Source: Salvelinus alpinus
Lineage: Eukaryota; Chordata; Actinopteri; Salmoniformes; Salmonidae
Direction of reading: 5' to 3'
Assembly: GCF_045679555.1 (NCBI RefSeq)
Contig: NC_092094.1
Location: 19,615,905-19,679,904, forward strand
DNA: 64,000 bases
The position numbers and the translations under genes were made by a program. The notes under the pieces were generated by a model. That model had not been told where the DNA came from and did not search any database. It saw nothing but the letters and a program-made list of their open reading frames with translations. Below are positions 38,201-46,020 of the stretch, piece after piece; within the stretch, counting starts at the first letter, position 1, and each line of letters opens with the position of its first letter.

Positions 38201-41200
38201 AAGTTGGATGCCTGCATACCACCTATCTGGATGCATAGTGAGTTGGTTGGAGCTCTGGTGATAGGACTGCCCATCTCACACTTACTGCTGTGAAACCCTG
38301 GGGCCACGTTCTGACACATTCAAAACATGATGGCCTCCGTGCTACCTGGTTATGGTCTCCATTTGGCCCCTGAAAACAACAACCCGACAAAACTGTTTAC
38401 ATGTGAATCTTGATTATATTTATTAGGATTCCCATTAGGCGACGCCAAAGGCGGCACCTAGTAAAGGACCCATCTTCTACCACTTTGTCATTGGTAATCT
38501 ACAGCGTCATACAACACATAGGGAAAACAAGGAGGCACACACATAGCAACTGCTGATTCCCATGATCACTCAAGTAGGAGAGCCGCCTGTGTTTCATTGC
38601 AGTCTCAATGTCATTCCAGTCTCAATGTCACGGCCAGTCAGCCAGGTGTGACAGTTGGCTGTGCTGGCGAGGGGAGAGAGGGGGCTGGGCTTGGGAGACT
38701 AAAGTTTGACAGATCCTTCACGGGCTGAGCTCACTGCCGTGCAGACAGAAGAGCCCCCTGGGTGAGGATCATTAAGCACAGGAGATGGGAGGCGAGCAGC
38801 CTCATTCCTCCACAGCCACACGGGTAAACACATACACTTCCTCTCAGAACTAGAGTTTCCTGCTTTACGCTGACAACCCAGTGGTCTCATTTCCCAACCA
38901 TATCACACATCCTACACCAACACACATGGCCCATTAACATTTAGCCTGCTGGCCCTACACAGGGAAAAACTGTTTGGCCAATGTGGTGGTTGGAGGAGGG
39001 ATCCTTGGGACGTCCAACTGATGTCACCTCATTGAAATTTAAAATGGTTACGGTTAGGTAGGTCCCAAGGATCCCTGATAGCAATAAACCGAGTGCGCAA
39101 TGAGCTGGGGAAAACACCACGAGGCAAATGGGAGAGCAGGGGTGGGACTAGAAGTACAGCAACATGAGTTTGGCACAGAGAACGCACAAAAGCAGTGAGA
39201 GAACAGAACGGTGAGACAGGAGCGGGAATGAGAAACTAAAAACAACAGTACAGCAAAACTTGCATAAGGAACATTATGTTGCCTACTAAAGACAGGGGAA
39301 CACTGACTATTCAAAAAATATCACAGAGAAGGACATGCTTGACAGAACCATTTCGAAGAGCCCTTTACAAAACAAGCGATAAGTACTCCAACTAACAACT
39401 GCAAAGACCCAACAGGTGTATCTGACTGAGTCTTTGTTTCAGACTGACTACACCCTCTAAGCACTCGAGCTTGTGCCCATATACACCATCTCCTCCTCCC
39501 TTAGCCTCAGGTCCCTCAAGTCTCACCCAATCTGCACCTCCTTCCCACACAAACAGTAACCCCCCCTCTCCCAGTCTGAGTCTGTGGGGTGACACTCCCG
39601 CTGGTTAATGCCCCCCCTCCTCACACACTCTTCCCTTGCACACACTCTCCCCAATGCTCAGAACACCATATTTCCCACCCCGCTCTTACCTGCTCAAAGT
39701 GTTATGTTGCATCACACTGTACTGAGACTGGGATGTAAACATGTCTGCCAGCCGCACTAAATACATATTAGTTTGCCTTAGGTTGTTAGCTGGCTTTCAA
39801 GGAATCACCCTAGACAAGACATGATTCTCAGAAGCTCATAAGTAATTTACCCTCTACTCTGTTCGTTCTTCTCTACAAGCCTAAATAAGGGGAGCCCTTG
39901 AAAGAGCAGACCAGTTAGGGTAGAGGCTGTCCCCAGACTGGAGACAGAGAGAGGGAGCCATGGGGAGCAGCAACAATAGAGTTGGCTGAAACAAACCCCA
40001 GTGTATGTGCCCCTCACCCCCCAGCTCCCCATGTGAAACCATCTGATGCATGTACTGCTGCTTCACTTGTCAATCACAGCTGGGGGAGGGGAGAGTCAGC
40101 TCTTACAATGTGCCTGGGTATGGTAGTTAGAGAGACATAGTGCATGTGAAGGACTAAGAATGTGTGTATTTATGAGGGATCCACAACCTTGAGGGGTGAC
40201 AGCAGGGTGTGAAAAGGATTGGGCTTAGAGTTAGCCGACATGGCCATGTGAGGTTCGCATGTGTGACACTTTGATAGGATGAGCAGTGGAGGGTTGTGCT
40301 GGGAGAGTGTGTGGTGTGTAGCGCAGCAGAGCTAAGGGAGAACTCCGGGTGAAAGATTCGGCCGATATAGTATTATAAAACAAACTGGGCTGATGAAAGG
40401 CTCATTGTTGTTGTGTGTGTGGGGGGTCCTTTCTCCTTTTGGGGCTGACAAAAGAGTTGTGCAGGCCAGGGTTAAAAGGTAAAGATATTCAGGATGAACG
40501 CAGCAACCACTGATCCTTTTCAAGATGCAGCGTTGCGCTGGCTGCAACATGGCCCGCTGACCCTTCCTTTATTGACAGCGCAGATCCCACAGCCAACGTT
40601 CACTTCCTCCCAAAAACCCCAGGAGCTCTGCTGAGGACGGCCCCTTTCAGATCAATGCCCCCAATTCAACACAGACTCAGCAGGATTTAGCTAAAGCGTG
40701 CTGCCTATCTCTGACATTTAATCCACACAGTGAATTAGCGGGTACCAGAGGACCCTGTCTAAACTTGGGGAACATCACAAACCACTATAGATCCTTCTCC
40801 CTAATCCATTTGCTTTTAGTCAAGAGGCCTTGCTCACTCAGCTCCCCGCTTTGCCAGATCTAATAGGACTAAATCTTCTTTTACAATCAGGCGCAGGCCT
40901 GGGAAGAATAGAAGCCCCCCCAGTCCAGACAGGCTGCAGCAGGCAGCAGCACCCAGTCAGCAGCACCTCCACCCTCCAGGGGGAAGGCAAAGAAAGAGCC
41001 ACCATCTGGGATTTAGTCATGGTGATGCCAGGGCTGGAGTAGCACCGCTCTGAGGGCTGGATGAATAAAGGCTATTCAGCACTGGCACACTGAACATCAC
41101 AACCCAAGTTGGTTGGGGAGACTCCCTAAGAACGAGAGGAGGGCTGGCTTTCACAGGGACGTGATGAGCAATCAGTACAATATGGAGGCGGGAGTTGGAT

Positions 41201-44200
41201 ATAAATTAGGAGTTGGAAGTCATTGGAGTGAAATACTTTCAATGGCTTCAGGACAATAAGCAACATACTAGGTTCCATGTTCATTTCAGTTTGTTGAGAA
41301 CTGCCAGGTCAAGTGCTGAGGGATCTTCTCTACAGTAGGTAGGTTGACTCCATAGCGACCAGGACCCGTTTCAGTGTATCATCAGTGCAGATAGCAGCAG
41401 CCAGATTTACATTACATCTGTATCCAGCCCTGCAGACTGGCTTCGTCAACCCAGCTCTTAAATTGATTCACCCTCAATGCATATTAGTACCCGGTCATTA
41501 TGCCTGCCTTAAGTTTAATAAATGGCCCCAGAAAGAGGCCAACTTCTCTGCCGCTCTCCAGATATCAGACAGCAGATGAAGATGTATGGAATCAGACACA
41601 CTTCACCAAACACCAGCACGACACATATCTCAAGTAGAATGTTAGGCTCAGGCTGGCAGTACTGTAGGTGGAGGGCACATTCTGGAGGATCCAGAGGAGG
41701 CTCAGAATGCCTGGAGTCTCTGGGATTTCAGGGCTCATTTCACAGCCACATTGCCAGGAAATCAAGTGTGCCTCCATGGAGACAAAGAAGCAGGGGGACG
41801 GCCAGGTCGGCTGGGGCCTCTTCCTGCAGAGTCCCTCTCCCTCCGGCCAGGGGAGACTGGGAGCGACAGCGAAGTGTAACAGGGAAACAATGTGCTAGGA
41901 GCCGTTGTGTGAACTTGCCAAGAAAATCTCCATTATCAGCCACCGGAACCGTGGCCCGAAAAAGAAAAGAGCCGCTCGACAACACCACCTTCCCACTGGA
42001 TCACTGGGTTTGTTAATATCCAGTTGGTAGCGGTTTCACAAGGTACAAAAGTTTGGCTCAGTGACATTCATAAAGGGGCTCCTGAAAAAAAGCCACAGTG
42101 AACTCTGCCCACTGAACCATTCCCTCCATCCTGAGCTCTCGCTACCAACAGCTTTATGACCAAGAGACAAGATATTAGAGCCATGCGGAGCTAAAGCAAA
42201 AGGCGTAACATACATTCTTCAAGTCAATCCTTACATGTTTGCCTCTCTCGCATGCTGATAATTTCCTCTGAAGAGATTACACTGGTACAAATGAAACTGT
42301 TCTTTATATCCTCTCTACACAAGAAGTGCATTACTCAGAGGCTAGCATACCCTTTCCTCCCATCTGCCAATTCTGACACCTGGGGACAAAACCAGAATAG
42401 AAGATTAACAACACCCAATGAATGTGTCAGGGACAGCTGGTTGAAGCTCTAGTGGCCACAATGTTGACCCTCCTGTCCGTCCAGTGAGACATGCATCGCT
42501 GTGTCCACAATGCTGGACGGAGAGAATGTCATGTAATGTTGACACTGCGACCAGGCTCAACTCAAATCACCTGGGCGCTCGATACCAGAGGAAAGACCAT
42601 TCTGTCAGGGGAATGACAGCCACTTCCAGCATCGCTCCAACCCAACTCTTAAGTAACCCAACCTTAAGTGCCACCAAGACACAGACAGAGCACAAGTACA
42701 AACACAGGAAATCAGTATCTAAGATTTTTGGTGGTAGAGTTCAAAGAAACATTCTGGTTGCATCTTCTATATAAAATAATGTTAATCAACTTCTAGAAGT
42801 TTGGTGAGACTGGCCAATATTGAATTTCAGAGAAATATGCTATTTCAATCCTAAATAGGAGGTGTGTTAGACTACTTATTGAGACAACAGTGGTCTGAAT
42901 CCATGTCACTGTAGGTCTGCTTGGTGAAACCATGGTATCTCATGGTATGCAGCGTGAATGCAAAATAAAAACGTTTGACATGAGTCCCCCCTCCTGCCTA
43001 AACACAGAGCACCAGTGTTCACTGAGACCCAGGAGGAATCATTCAGAGGAACCCCTCTCTCCTCAAACCTACTGTGAACTGTGGAGTTGATCCAAACATG
43101 GTTAGAACATCCTAGCTGTATATCCACATATCCTCAAGGCTTCACAGAGATAGAATGAGCCTTATAAACTAGATCTTGCATCAGAGAAATGGCCTTAAAG
43201 GCTCAAATGCAGCCTTCAAAATATAATTAGCTCCTTTACGGAAAATCTAGTCTGGTCTGAGCAACAGTTGATTTAGGCTACATATGTATACACATGCTGG
43301 TGACTACAGAAAGAGCTTGAGGTGATCTCCTAAAGCGCTTGGGCCCTTCGTTCTCTGTCCAGTGAGACACAGGCCTTCATCTCAGTTGATCATTTACTCT
43401 GGCGCGGTCATACGATCACCTCTCAGGCAAGGCCACATCAAAGACACTAGATCCTCTTAGACCTGGATTTGTGTGCTATTTACTAAGCAAGCCACCTGAT
43501 TTTTTCAGCACAGTCATTTAAGAGCACACATTAAGGCTAAGCACAAACCAAACAAGGAACAACAGAGCCATCCACTAAGCTCTGTTCCATTACAGGCCAG
43601 GTAATGAAGCACATAAGATCATCCAGGGCCACAATTCACTGATGGGGCTTAGTTTGTCCCAAATAGTGAGGAAAACTGGCAACCTTTCAGCTCAGTTTCG
43701 TTTGGGCCAGTGTATAAATAGCCTACCTGTGTAAGGGTTTCAGACTAACCTGGCTTGAACAGAGGTTCAATAAAAAAAAATGCAATCCGTAATGTCCAAA
43801 TGTCAGAGCCCCTAAACATAATGTAACGTGATGCAATGAATATTGGTTCGGTTGAGAGTGAGATCATGTAATCCAAGGCTCATACTACCATGGTCCATGC
43901 AGCAGTAAAGATGTGACAATGACATTTGATCAGTCTAGGCTTAGATTTGTATTATCATCATCCATTGCATAATTACACCAGAGAGAGGTTGATTCTTTAT
44001 AGACTGGGAAACAAGAGATTGTCCTCTAGCGATTAACAGTGACAAAATTACAGATTTCAGTATGTACACTCTACCTCTTACATAATCCCAATAGTATTTC
44101 TGAAATGGAGGTAGGTACATTTTCACCACTTCAAATGATATTTACAGATGTAGAAGTCATTGGCTATATCAATAAATTGAAGAGGTTTAATATTTATTCA

Positions 44201-45696
44201 GATATAAAGTAGAAGGTAGGCTATATTATTGACTAGAGTACAATAGAAGTGTGACCTTGGACACCAAGAGTGCACCCGATTAAGACGTCAAATTGGTGGG
44301 TTTATGGTGAGCATTTGCGCAGGACCAATATGCTATTAAACCCTCATTATCATAGATTTCGTTACTGATATGCGTCACGGATTAGGCAATCCATCAAATA
44401 AAATGTTTATTGAAATCAGCTACAGTGGCAGCACATGTGATCTGTGTCTAGTGACGCGGTTAAAGATTGATAAAATAATTAACGCGCACCCGCGTAAAAC
44501 CAAACGGTGCAGATCGATCAAACCCGAGTTCTACAGAATCGAGACGTTTGCATCATGATATCGCTCGCGGAAAAAAATAAACACAATACCAACTTTACTA
44601 TAAACTAGAGGTGAAGCTTAGCCAGCCCCCCCATGCACCGACTCCAATGTACACTGACGCTCTAGAGACGAATTTATTTTAGCTTCACAGAAAACAAGCA
44701 TTTGAACGACTGCTTCATCATAGTAACGTTAAAACATTCGAGCGAATGAAAATGCCAGAATGGCTAACGTTACCCTGACTACCCCGTCCAGGTAGCATGC
44801 TAGACAATTAATTCGAAACTCTCGTCATGAACTTGACTGTACTTGATAAAAACATGGCAACAGTGGATCAAAAGGGAGCAAGATAAAACTGCAAACAGCC
44901 TTTATTCACGTGTGATTTATTTTGAAATTGAGAGTAATAAAGATAACTAACGTTAACGCTCTAATCAATTATAAGTTACAGATAACTAGCTAACGTTATA
45001 ACTTCGAGCTATTTATGGTGATATAATTAACATTTTGTTTCAAACTATAAACGGTAAGATAGCTAGGTAACATTTGGACAAAGACGTGCGATTTACTATG
45101 ACTGGATGGCTGTAAACACGAGCGAAGATTTCACCAAATGAAAACAAACGGTTCACACCACATGGTTCTGTTTCGGCTGGCAAGAACTATCAAAATACAA
45201 CACACGACCATTGCCAATGGGCATTGGTCTAACTTGTTAGCTGACGTTAACTGCATTGCTTGTTATAGGAACAAAGTAATAGTATTTATATCATGAAATT
45301 AAAACTACCGTTTATTTCAACTGGGACTTAACTGGTTTTCAAACGTTCTGGCTTAGCTAGTAGCTTACTAGTTAGCAGCTAACTTGGCTAGCGTTAGATA
45401 AACACAGATAAGTTCTGAATAGATTAGCTAGCTAACGTGAGCTAGCTAGCTAGTTCTCAACTGCCCTACAAAACGAATTATATGAGCCAAATACGAAGGA
45501 AATTGATATTTAGCAGTCCAAAAATAGAAAAGAAAATCTCCCAAATATCTACATGTAATTTCGAGAACTTCTTTACCTCAATTTCAAAGTCTGGTAGGTT
45601 GAATGCCGTCCTGAACAGCGAACAGAAATGCGCTATGGCGGGGACTTCCCACCAAGACTGGATCTCTTCCACAGAAATTGTACATCCCTGGGACAT
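5520..45696 (-). CDS. cecr2: cecr2, bromodomain chromatin-remodelling subunit (18 coding exons)
   Basis: CECR2 is a nuclear acetyl-lysine reader. In mammals it pairs with the ISWI ATPase SNF2L in the CERF complex and is needed for neural tube closure. I joined 18 exons through GT-AG junctions; all phases agree, giving 1579 residues against about 1480 in human. Visible in order: DDT-type N-terminus ([19 protein letters not shown], ~14-32, running to ~133); AT-hook RGRPPK (189-194); a Glu/Arg/Lys coiled-coil stretch (~280-400); bromodomain (~405-505) with WPF shelf 426-428 and acetyl-lysine-binding Asn483 in EYNGED; a Pro/Gln/Met-rich tail with two islands shared with the human protein, [10 protein letters not shown] (~862) and [12 protein letters not shown] (~1435). 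No internal stop or frameshift was found, so the gene looks functional. The 5' start is the first ATG before the conserved [11 protein letters not shown] block. The tail end (exon 18) is the least certain part. Confidence 0.95.
5714..7580 (-). CDS. cecr2: cecr2 coding exon 17 (large tail exon)
   Basis: The 1867 bases encode ~622 residues without a stop. The early part repeats short Gln/Asn/His/Pro units ([14 protein letters not shown] and similar). Later comes [18 protein letters not shown], almost identical to human. The exon ends HFLHPG at CCCAGG|GTAAGA. Reading on past that donor would give a TAA immediately, so either the protein ends there by intron retention or it splices to exon 18. 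Acceptor is TGTCCTAACAG. Confidence 0.92.
8057..8894 (-). CDS. cecr2: cecr2 coding exon 16 (Pro/Gln/Met-rich tail)
   Basis: The 838 bases encode about 279 residues of low-complexity Pro/Gln/Met/Gly tail, from [14 protein letters not shown] to HHADMQPK. It holds the island [13 protein letters not shown] (~861-873), close to human DSPEMIAMQQLSS, so the segment is orthologous despite its bias. Acceptor is GTATTCCAG, donor is GTAGGAATG. Confidence 0.92.
9081..9236 (-). CDS. cecr2: cecr2 coding exon 15
   Basis: The 156 bases (52 codons, phase 0 both ends) encode a His/Pro/Met-rich segment starting [20 protein letters not shown] and ending [10 protein letters not shown]. The acceptor has a CAGCAG ambiguity, so the start could shift by one codon. 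Donor is GTGAGATC. Confidence 0.85.
9449..9816 (-). CDS. cecr2: cecr2 coding exon 14
   Basis: The 368 bases begin [20 protein letters not shown], the last bromodomain helix, then [12 protein letters not shown] as in human, a basic stretch ([11 protein letters not shown]) that could serve in nuclear import, and a His/Pro-rich start of the tail ending YHRAQQ. Acceptor is TTTTTCGGCAG, donor is GTAGCTAG. Confidence 0.93.
10306..10432 (-). CDS. cecr2: cecr2 coding exon 13 (bromodomain core)
   Basis: The 127 bases encode [20 protein letters not shown] then [31 protein letters not shown] is the typical bromodomain helix B start, and Asn483 in EYNG is the residue that hydrogen-bonds acetyl-lysine. 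Acceptor is TCTCCTCAG, donor is GTAAATAC. Confidence 0.95.
10576..10667 (-). CDS. cecr2: cecr2 coding exon 12 (bromodomain, WPF shelf)
   Basis: The 92 bases encode [20 protein letters not shown] then [14 protein letters not shown] (426-428) forms the hydrophobic shelf of the acetyl-lysine pocket, and the APNY-II segment is the end of the ZA loop. Acceptor is CTCCACAG, donor is GTGAGC. Confidence 0.94.
10812..10849 (-). CDS. cecr2: cecr2 coding exon 11 (microexon)
   Basis: A 38-base exon encoding [12 protein letters not shown], the first helix of the bromodomain (human FELDDDFTAMYK). It is too short to stand out as an open frame but is required: phases of exons 10 and 12 only join through it. 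Acceptor is TTATTGCAG, donor is GTAAAG. Confidence 0.9.
10946..11075 (-). CDS. cecr2: cecr2 coding exon 10
   Basis: The 130 bases encode [20 protein letters not shown] then [20 protein letters not shown]. The RKLREE-AWL-QGK-LPPEL-HL pattern matches human CECR2 just before the bromodomain. Acceptor is TCCCCCAG, donor is GTAAGAGC. Confidence 0.93.
12169..12325 (-). CDS. cecr2: cecr2 coding exon 9 (coiled coil)
   Basis: The 157 bases encode [20 protein letters not shown] followed by [20 protein letters not shown] and [12 protein letters not shown]. The regular Glu/Gln/Arg/Leu pattern predicts a long helix or coiled coil, as in human CECR2 (KERKRELEEKVKAVE). Acceptor is GTGTCCAG, donor is GTGAGTAG. 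Confidence 0.92.
12427..12516 (-). CDS. cecr2: cecr2 coding exon 8
   Basis: Ninety bases (30 codons, both ends phase 0) encode [20 protein letters not shown] and [10 protein letters not shown], the start of the charged coiled-coil stretch. Acceptor is CCTCTCCAG, donor is GTGAGACC. An in-frame exon of this size could be skipped without breaking the frame. Confidence 0.85.
12517..14334. other. cecr2 intron 7, no gene seen
   Basis: This 1.8-kb intron shows no interspersed repeat or conserved frame. A short TG run lies at 12892-12910. Open frames here are short and lack homology. Confidence 0.7.
14335..14495 (-). CDS. cecr2: cecr2 coding exon 7
   Basis: The 161 bases encode [20 protein letters not shown], then [20 protein letters not shown] and [14 protein letters not shown]. 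It corresponds to the human segment with WWLLCQTEEEW and LSEDFLPEI. Acceptor is CGTCCAG, donor is GTCAGAC. Confidence 0.92.
14610..14668 (-). CDS. cecr2: cecr2 coding exon 6
   Basis: A short 59-base exon encoding [19 protein letters not shown], an acidic/basic linker after the AT-hook. The frame is fixed by exons 5 and 7. Acceptor is TTTGTTTCAG and donor is GTGAGC. Confidence 0.82.
14835..14915 (-). CDS. cecr2: cecr2 coding exon 5 (AT-hook)
   Basis: The 81 bases encode [20 protein letters not shown] followed by VEEIQL. RGRPPK is a canonical AT-hook core, which binds the DNA minor groove, inside a basic patch. Human CECR2 carries the same motif here. Acceptor is CCTCCACAG and donor is GTGACC, a non-consensus +4 position. 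Confidence 0.9.
15330..15457 (-). CDS. cecr2: cecr2 coding exon 4
   Basis: The 128 bases encode [13 protein letters not shown], then [19 protein letters not shown] and a basic end KRKAEHVR. The [12 protein letters not shown] stretch is a CECR2 signature just after the DDT region. Acceptor is ATCCCAG and donor is GTAAGAGG. Confidence 0.93.
16016..17836. mobile_element. piggyBac-like non-autonomous element with three internal repeats
   Basis: It interrupts the Tc1 sequence exactly between two TTAA copies (16012-16015, 17837-17840); removing it restores the host sequence CATGCCTG-TTAA-GCGTGCC. TTAA is the piggyBac target. The ends are weakly inverted (AAACCTTTACTTAATA and AAAACTTCTTGTCAATA). 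Inside are three imperfect ~400-base tandem units starting near 16141, 16544 and 16943. No transposase frame is visible. Confidence 0.65.
16141..17330. repeat. Three imperfect ~400-bp tandem units
   Basis: The phrase CAGCAAATGAAAGATAAACA recurs at 16141 and 16543 and, altered, at 16943. Each is followed by a block with TTTTACAGCGAAAACACAAT or a relative, then CTTCATCAGATGACAGTCT and GTTATACAATACA. The third unit is the most diverged. Confidence 0.7.
18101..18300 (+). mobile_element. tRNA-derived SINE (HpaI/SmaI type)
   Basis: The head GGTAGCCTAGTGGTTAGAGC has a tRNA A-box shape and GGTTGCTAGATCGAATCAT a damaged B-box. The tail CATTGTAAATAAGAATTTGT is followed by A-rich sequence. It is nested in the Tc1 transposase region. 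Confidence 0.85.
19182..19208. repeat. TG/CA microsatellite next to the exon 3 donor
   Basis: About 13 dinucleotides, beginning seven bases inside cecr2 intron 3, on the transcribed strand as CA repeats. Confidence 0.9.
19216..19399 (-). CDS. cecr2: cecr2 coding exon 3
   Basis: The 184 bases encode [20 protein letters not shown], then [28 protein letters not shown]. The exon completes the DDT-type domain. The acceptor is CCCTTCAG. The donor GTACTATACAC runs straight into a CA microsatellite from intron base 8. The exon ends in phase 0 at residue 133. Confidence 0.93.
20130..20292 (+). mobile_element. tRNA-derived SINE nested in the hAT element
   Basis: CGCAGCGGTCTCAGTGCAAG followed by the intact B-box CCTGGTTCGAATCCAGGCTG, then CCGTGATTGGGAATTCCATA and a GTCATTGTAAATA tail. 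It is a shorter relative of the SINE at 25.4 kb. Confidence 0.8.
20880..21000. mobile_element. Solo end of a Tc1-like element
   Basis: AACAAAAATATAAAACGCAA and CATGTTTCATGAGCTGGAAA are the inverted-end sequence of the family present as a longer copy at 28.15-28.95 kb. Only one end remains. Confidence 0.55.
22310..23050. repeat. Possible unclassified repeat in cecr2 intron 2
   Basis: The left part ends TTTTCATTGATAAATCAGAG and the right part ends TTTGATCAATGAGGCCCC, a weak inverted relation. I could not place it in a family. No coding frame stands out. Confidence 0.25.
23469..23563 (-). CDS. cecr2: cecr2 coding exon 2
   Basis: The 95 bases sit between acceptor GTGTGGTAG and donor GTAAGT and encode [18 protein letters not shown], then [11 protein letters not shown] with the last codon split. 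This matches the second DDT-domain segment of CECR2. It enters in phase 0 and leaves two bases over. Confidence 0.9.
23564..25089. other. cecr2 intron 1, right end, no gene seen
   Basis: Mixed sequence with no recognised repeat or coding frame. Open frames of ~140 codons on the plus strand (23503-23931, 23981-24427) lack homology and look like chance. Confidence 0.6.
25408..25628 (+). mobile_element. tRNA-derived SINE nested in Tc1
   Basis: GGCGCCGTGGTCTAAGGCAC (A-box), CCCTGGTTCGAATCCAGGCT (B-box), then CCGTGATTGGGAGTCCCATA and the tail GTCATTGTAAATAAGAATTT. It is nearly full length, and of the same family as the SINE at 20.1 kb. Confidence 0.88.
25673..27298 (-). mobile_element. Sleeping-Beauty-type Tc1 transposon, transposase frameshifted
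   Basis: It is 1626 bp long, with ends CAGTTGAAGTCAGAAGTTCA and, from the right, CAGCTGAAGTCGGAAGTTTA, plus inner direct-repeat copies GTGGGTCAGAAGTTTACATA near each end: the IR/DR layout of the salmonid Tc1 group that gave Sleeping Beauty. TA flanks it at 25671-25672 and 27299-27300. The minus-strand transposase (start at 26913, pieces at 26178-26999 and 25928-26284) shows the paired DNA-binding region [20 protein letters not shown] and the DDE domain ([33 protein letters not shown]). Two frame breaks, one base gained near 26870 and two lost near 26265, make it inactive. Confidence 0.93.
27550..27749. repeat. Perfect 97-bp-arm palindrome
   Basis: Bases 27550-27646 are the exact reverse complement of 27653-27749, around a 6-base spacer TATATC. 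I compared all 97 positions by eye. The arms are AT-rich with a CGGTGATATATATAAACGGT core. Flanking sequence (27480-27540) may belong to a MITE. Confidence 0.9.
28153..28950. mobile_element. Internally decayed Tc1-like element
   Basis: Right end TTATATTTTTTGTTCAATG and a related left end GACGGAAAAATATAACC, each next to TA (28151-28152, 28951-28952). Inside, GTGAAGAAGCTAGATGTTGA, GAATTCTCTGGCAACACC-like and GGCATTGTGTTGTGTGACAA blocks recall a Tc1 transposase gene with many breaks (weak frames at 28438-28729). Confidence 0.75.
29090..30706 (-). mobile_element. L2-like LINE, reverse transcriptase with frame breaks
   Basis: Minus-strand pieces give the N-terminal RT region ([34 protein letters not shown]; 30277-30699), the catalytic part ([39 protein letters not shown] and FADDT; 29762-30169) and the C-terminal part (29442-29765). 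FADDT carries the RT catalytic aspartates. The endonuclease domain is missing and several frames are broken, so the copy is 5'-truncated and dead. The 3' end is near 29090. A CA microsatellite (29259-29290) lies in the 3' UTR. Confidence 0.88.
29259..29290. repeat. CA microsatellite
   Basis: About 16 CA dinucleotides followed by TATAAATATATGG. Confidence 0.9.
30945..31212. repeat. Repeat inserted in the plus-strand LINE
   Basis: The block with GGCCAATATACCCTGGCTAA, GGGCTGTTCTTATGCACGAC and GTAATTAGAGCAGTAAAAAT breaks the endonuclease frame of the surrounding LINE. The same phrase types recur in salmonid genomes, from memory; family not named. Confidence 0.5.
31411..31455. repeat. TG then TA microsatellite
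   Basis: A short TG run followed by about nine TA units, within the decayed LINE. Confidence 0.8.
31990..33150. other. cecr2 intron 1 stretch, mostly unclassified
   Basis: It contains a LINE-tail-like piece on the minus strand (AAGTTTATTTGTCACATGCA, ~32400-32470), GCTAGCTAGC-rich stretches, and a small minus frame [15 protein letters not shown] (32723-32908) that has a diverged inverted partner at 34.56 kb. Confidence 0.5.
33150..34055. mobile_element. Rearranged Tc1-like remnant
   Basis: The right end CCCCAAACTTTTGAACAGTA is a Tc1-type terminal sequence. The transposase N-terminal region appears twice in opposite directions: plus (33161-33343) and minus (33299-33508), both reading like [15 protein letters not shown] and GLLGRV. 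The copy carries an internal inverted duplication and no usable frame. Confidence 0.7.
34120..34526 (-). mobile_element. tRNA-derived SINE, minus strand
   Basis: Read on the minus strand: GGTGGCGCAGTGGTCTAAGG (A-box), GCCGGGTTTGATCCCGGGCT (B-box), then a long body and a GAGA-rich stretch (34150-34195). A longer SINE family than those at 20 and 25 kb. Confidence 0.85.
37239..37368. repeat. Imperfect 60-bp-arm hairpin
   Basis: The left arm GATTGGCCCATTGTTGACTG, then AAAATATGTCCTGTGTT and GAGCCACTGACAT, reappears inverted on the right with a few substitutions and a small indel. The spacer is about ten bases. It could be a small fold-back MITE or an RNA hairpin. Confidence 0.8.
38400..38520 (-). 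repeat. Repeat tail, minus strand
   Basis: TATTAGGATTCCCATTAGGC and GACGCCAAAGGCGGCACC form a common salmonid SINE/LINE tail read backwards. Confidence 0.45.
45577..45696 (-). CDS. cecr2: cecr2 coding exon 1
   Basis: The 120 bases encode 40 residues, from [11 protein letters not shown] to NLPDFEIE, the start of the DDT-type domain. The ATG is at 45694-45696 and the exon ends GAG|GTAAAG. The [19 protein letters not shown] block is nearly identical to mammalian CECR2, which fixes frame and identity. The following intron is 22 kb. Confidence 0.93.
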
Positions 45697-46000
45697 TTTC
45701 GGACCTTAAATTGTATAACTTTGTTTCTCACATTAGAAATAATTTCCTCAAGGTATCAGTGTAAAATCTCGTTAATTCCTTAAAAAATAGGACAAAAGTT
45801 GCTGTTGATGTTCCATCCAGTCAGTTGCCATTGCAACCCAGGTCGGAGAGTGCTTGCTACAATCTGTTTCAATCAGAATTTCACAAGAGCTGAACAGATG
45901 GGGTGGCGCTACCAGCTTGGCGCGAGGAGGGGTGTTCAGTTAGCTACTTACGCCGCGTATTTAAATATACAAAATCCTGGGTATCATAAATGTTTAGTCA
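45697..46000 (-). promoter_or_regulatory. cecr2 5' UTR and promoter region
   Basis: It lies directly upstream of the cecr2 ATG. I see no TATA box at a convincing distance and no strong CpG island. A 43-base near-palindrome sits at 45978-46020. The start of transcription cannot be placed from sequence alone. Confidence 0.4.
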
Positions 46001-46020
46001 CTAAGCATTTATGATACCCA
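45978..46020. repeat. 43-bp near-perfect palindrome upstream of cecr2
   Basis: TGGGTATCATAAATGTTTAG-T-C-A- is mirrored by CTAAGCATTTATGATACCCA: 21 paired positions with one G-T mismatch around a single central C at 45999. Confidence 0.9.

Larger units (their letters stand above)
34660..45570. other. Repeat-poor part of cecr2 intron 1
   Basis: Nearly 11 kb with hardly any recognisable interspersed repeat, against dense repeats on its left. Exceptions: a repeat tail at 38.4-38.5 kb and a fold-back at 37239-37368. No open frame shows homology. First introns of developmental regulators often hold enhancers; nothing here proves one. Confidence 0.6.

Noticed and set aside
41522..42016. 164-codon plus-strand frame in cecr2 intron 1
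   Set aside because: Overlapping frames of similar length on both strands and no domain; treated as chance.
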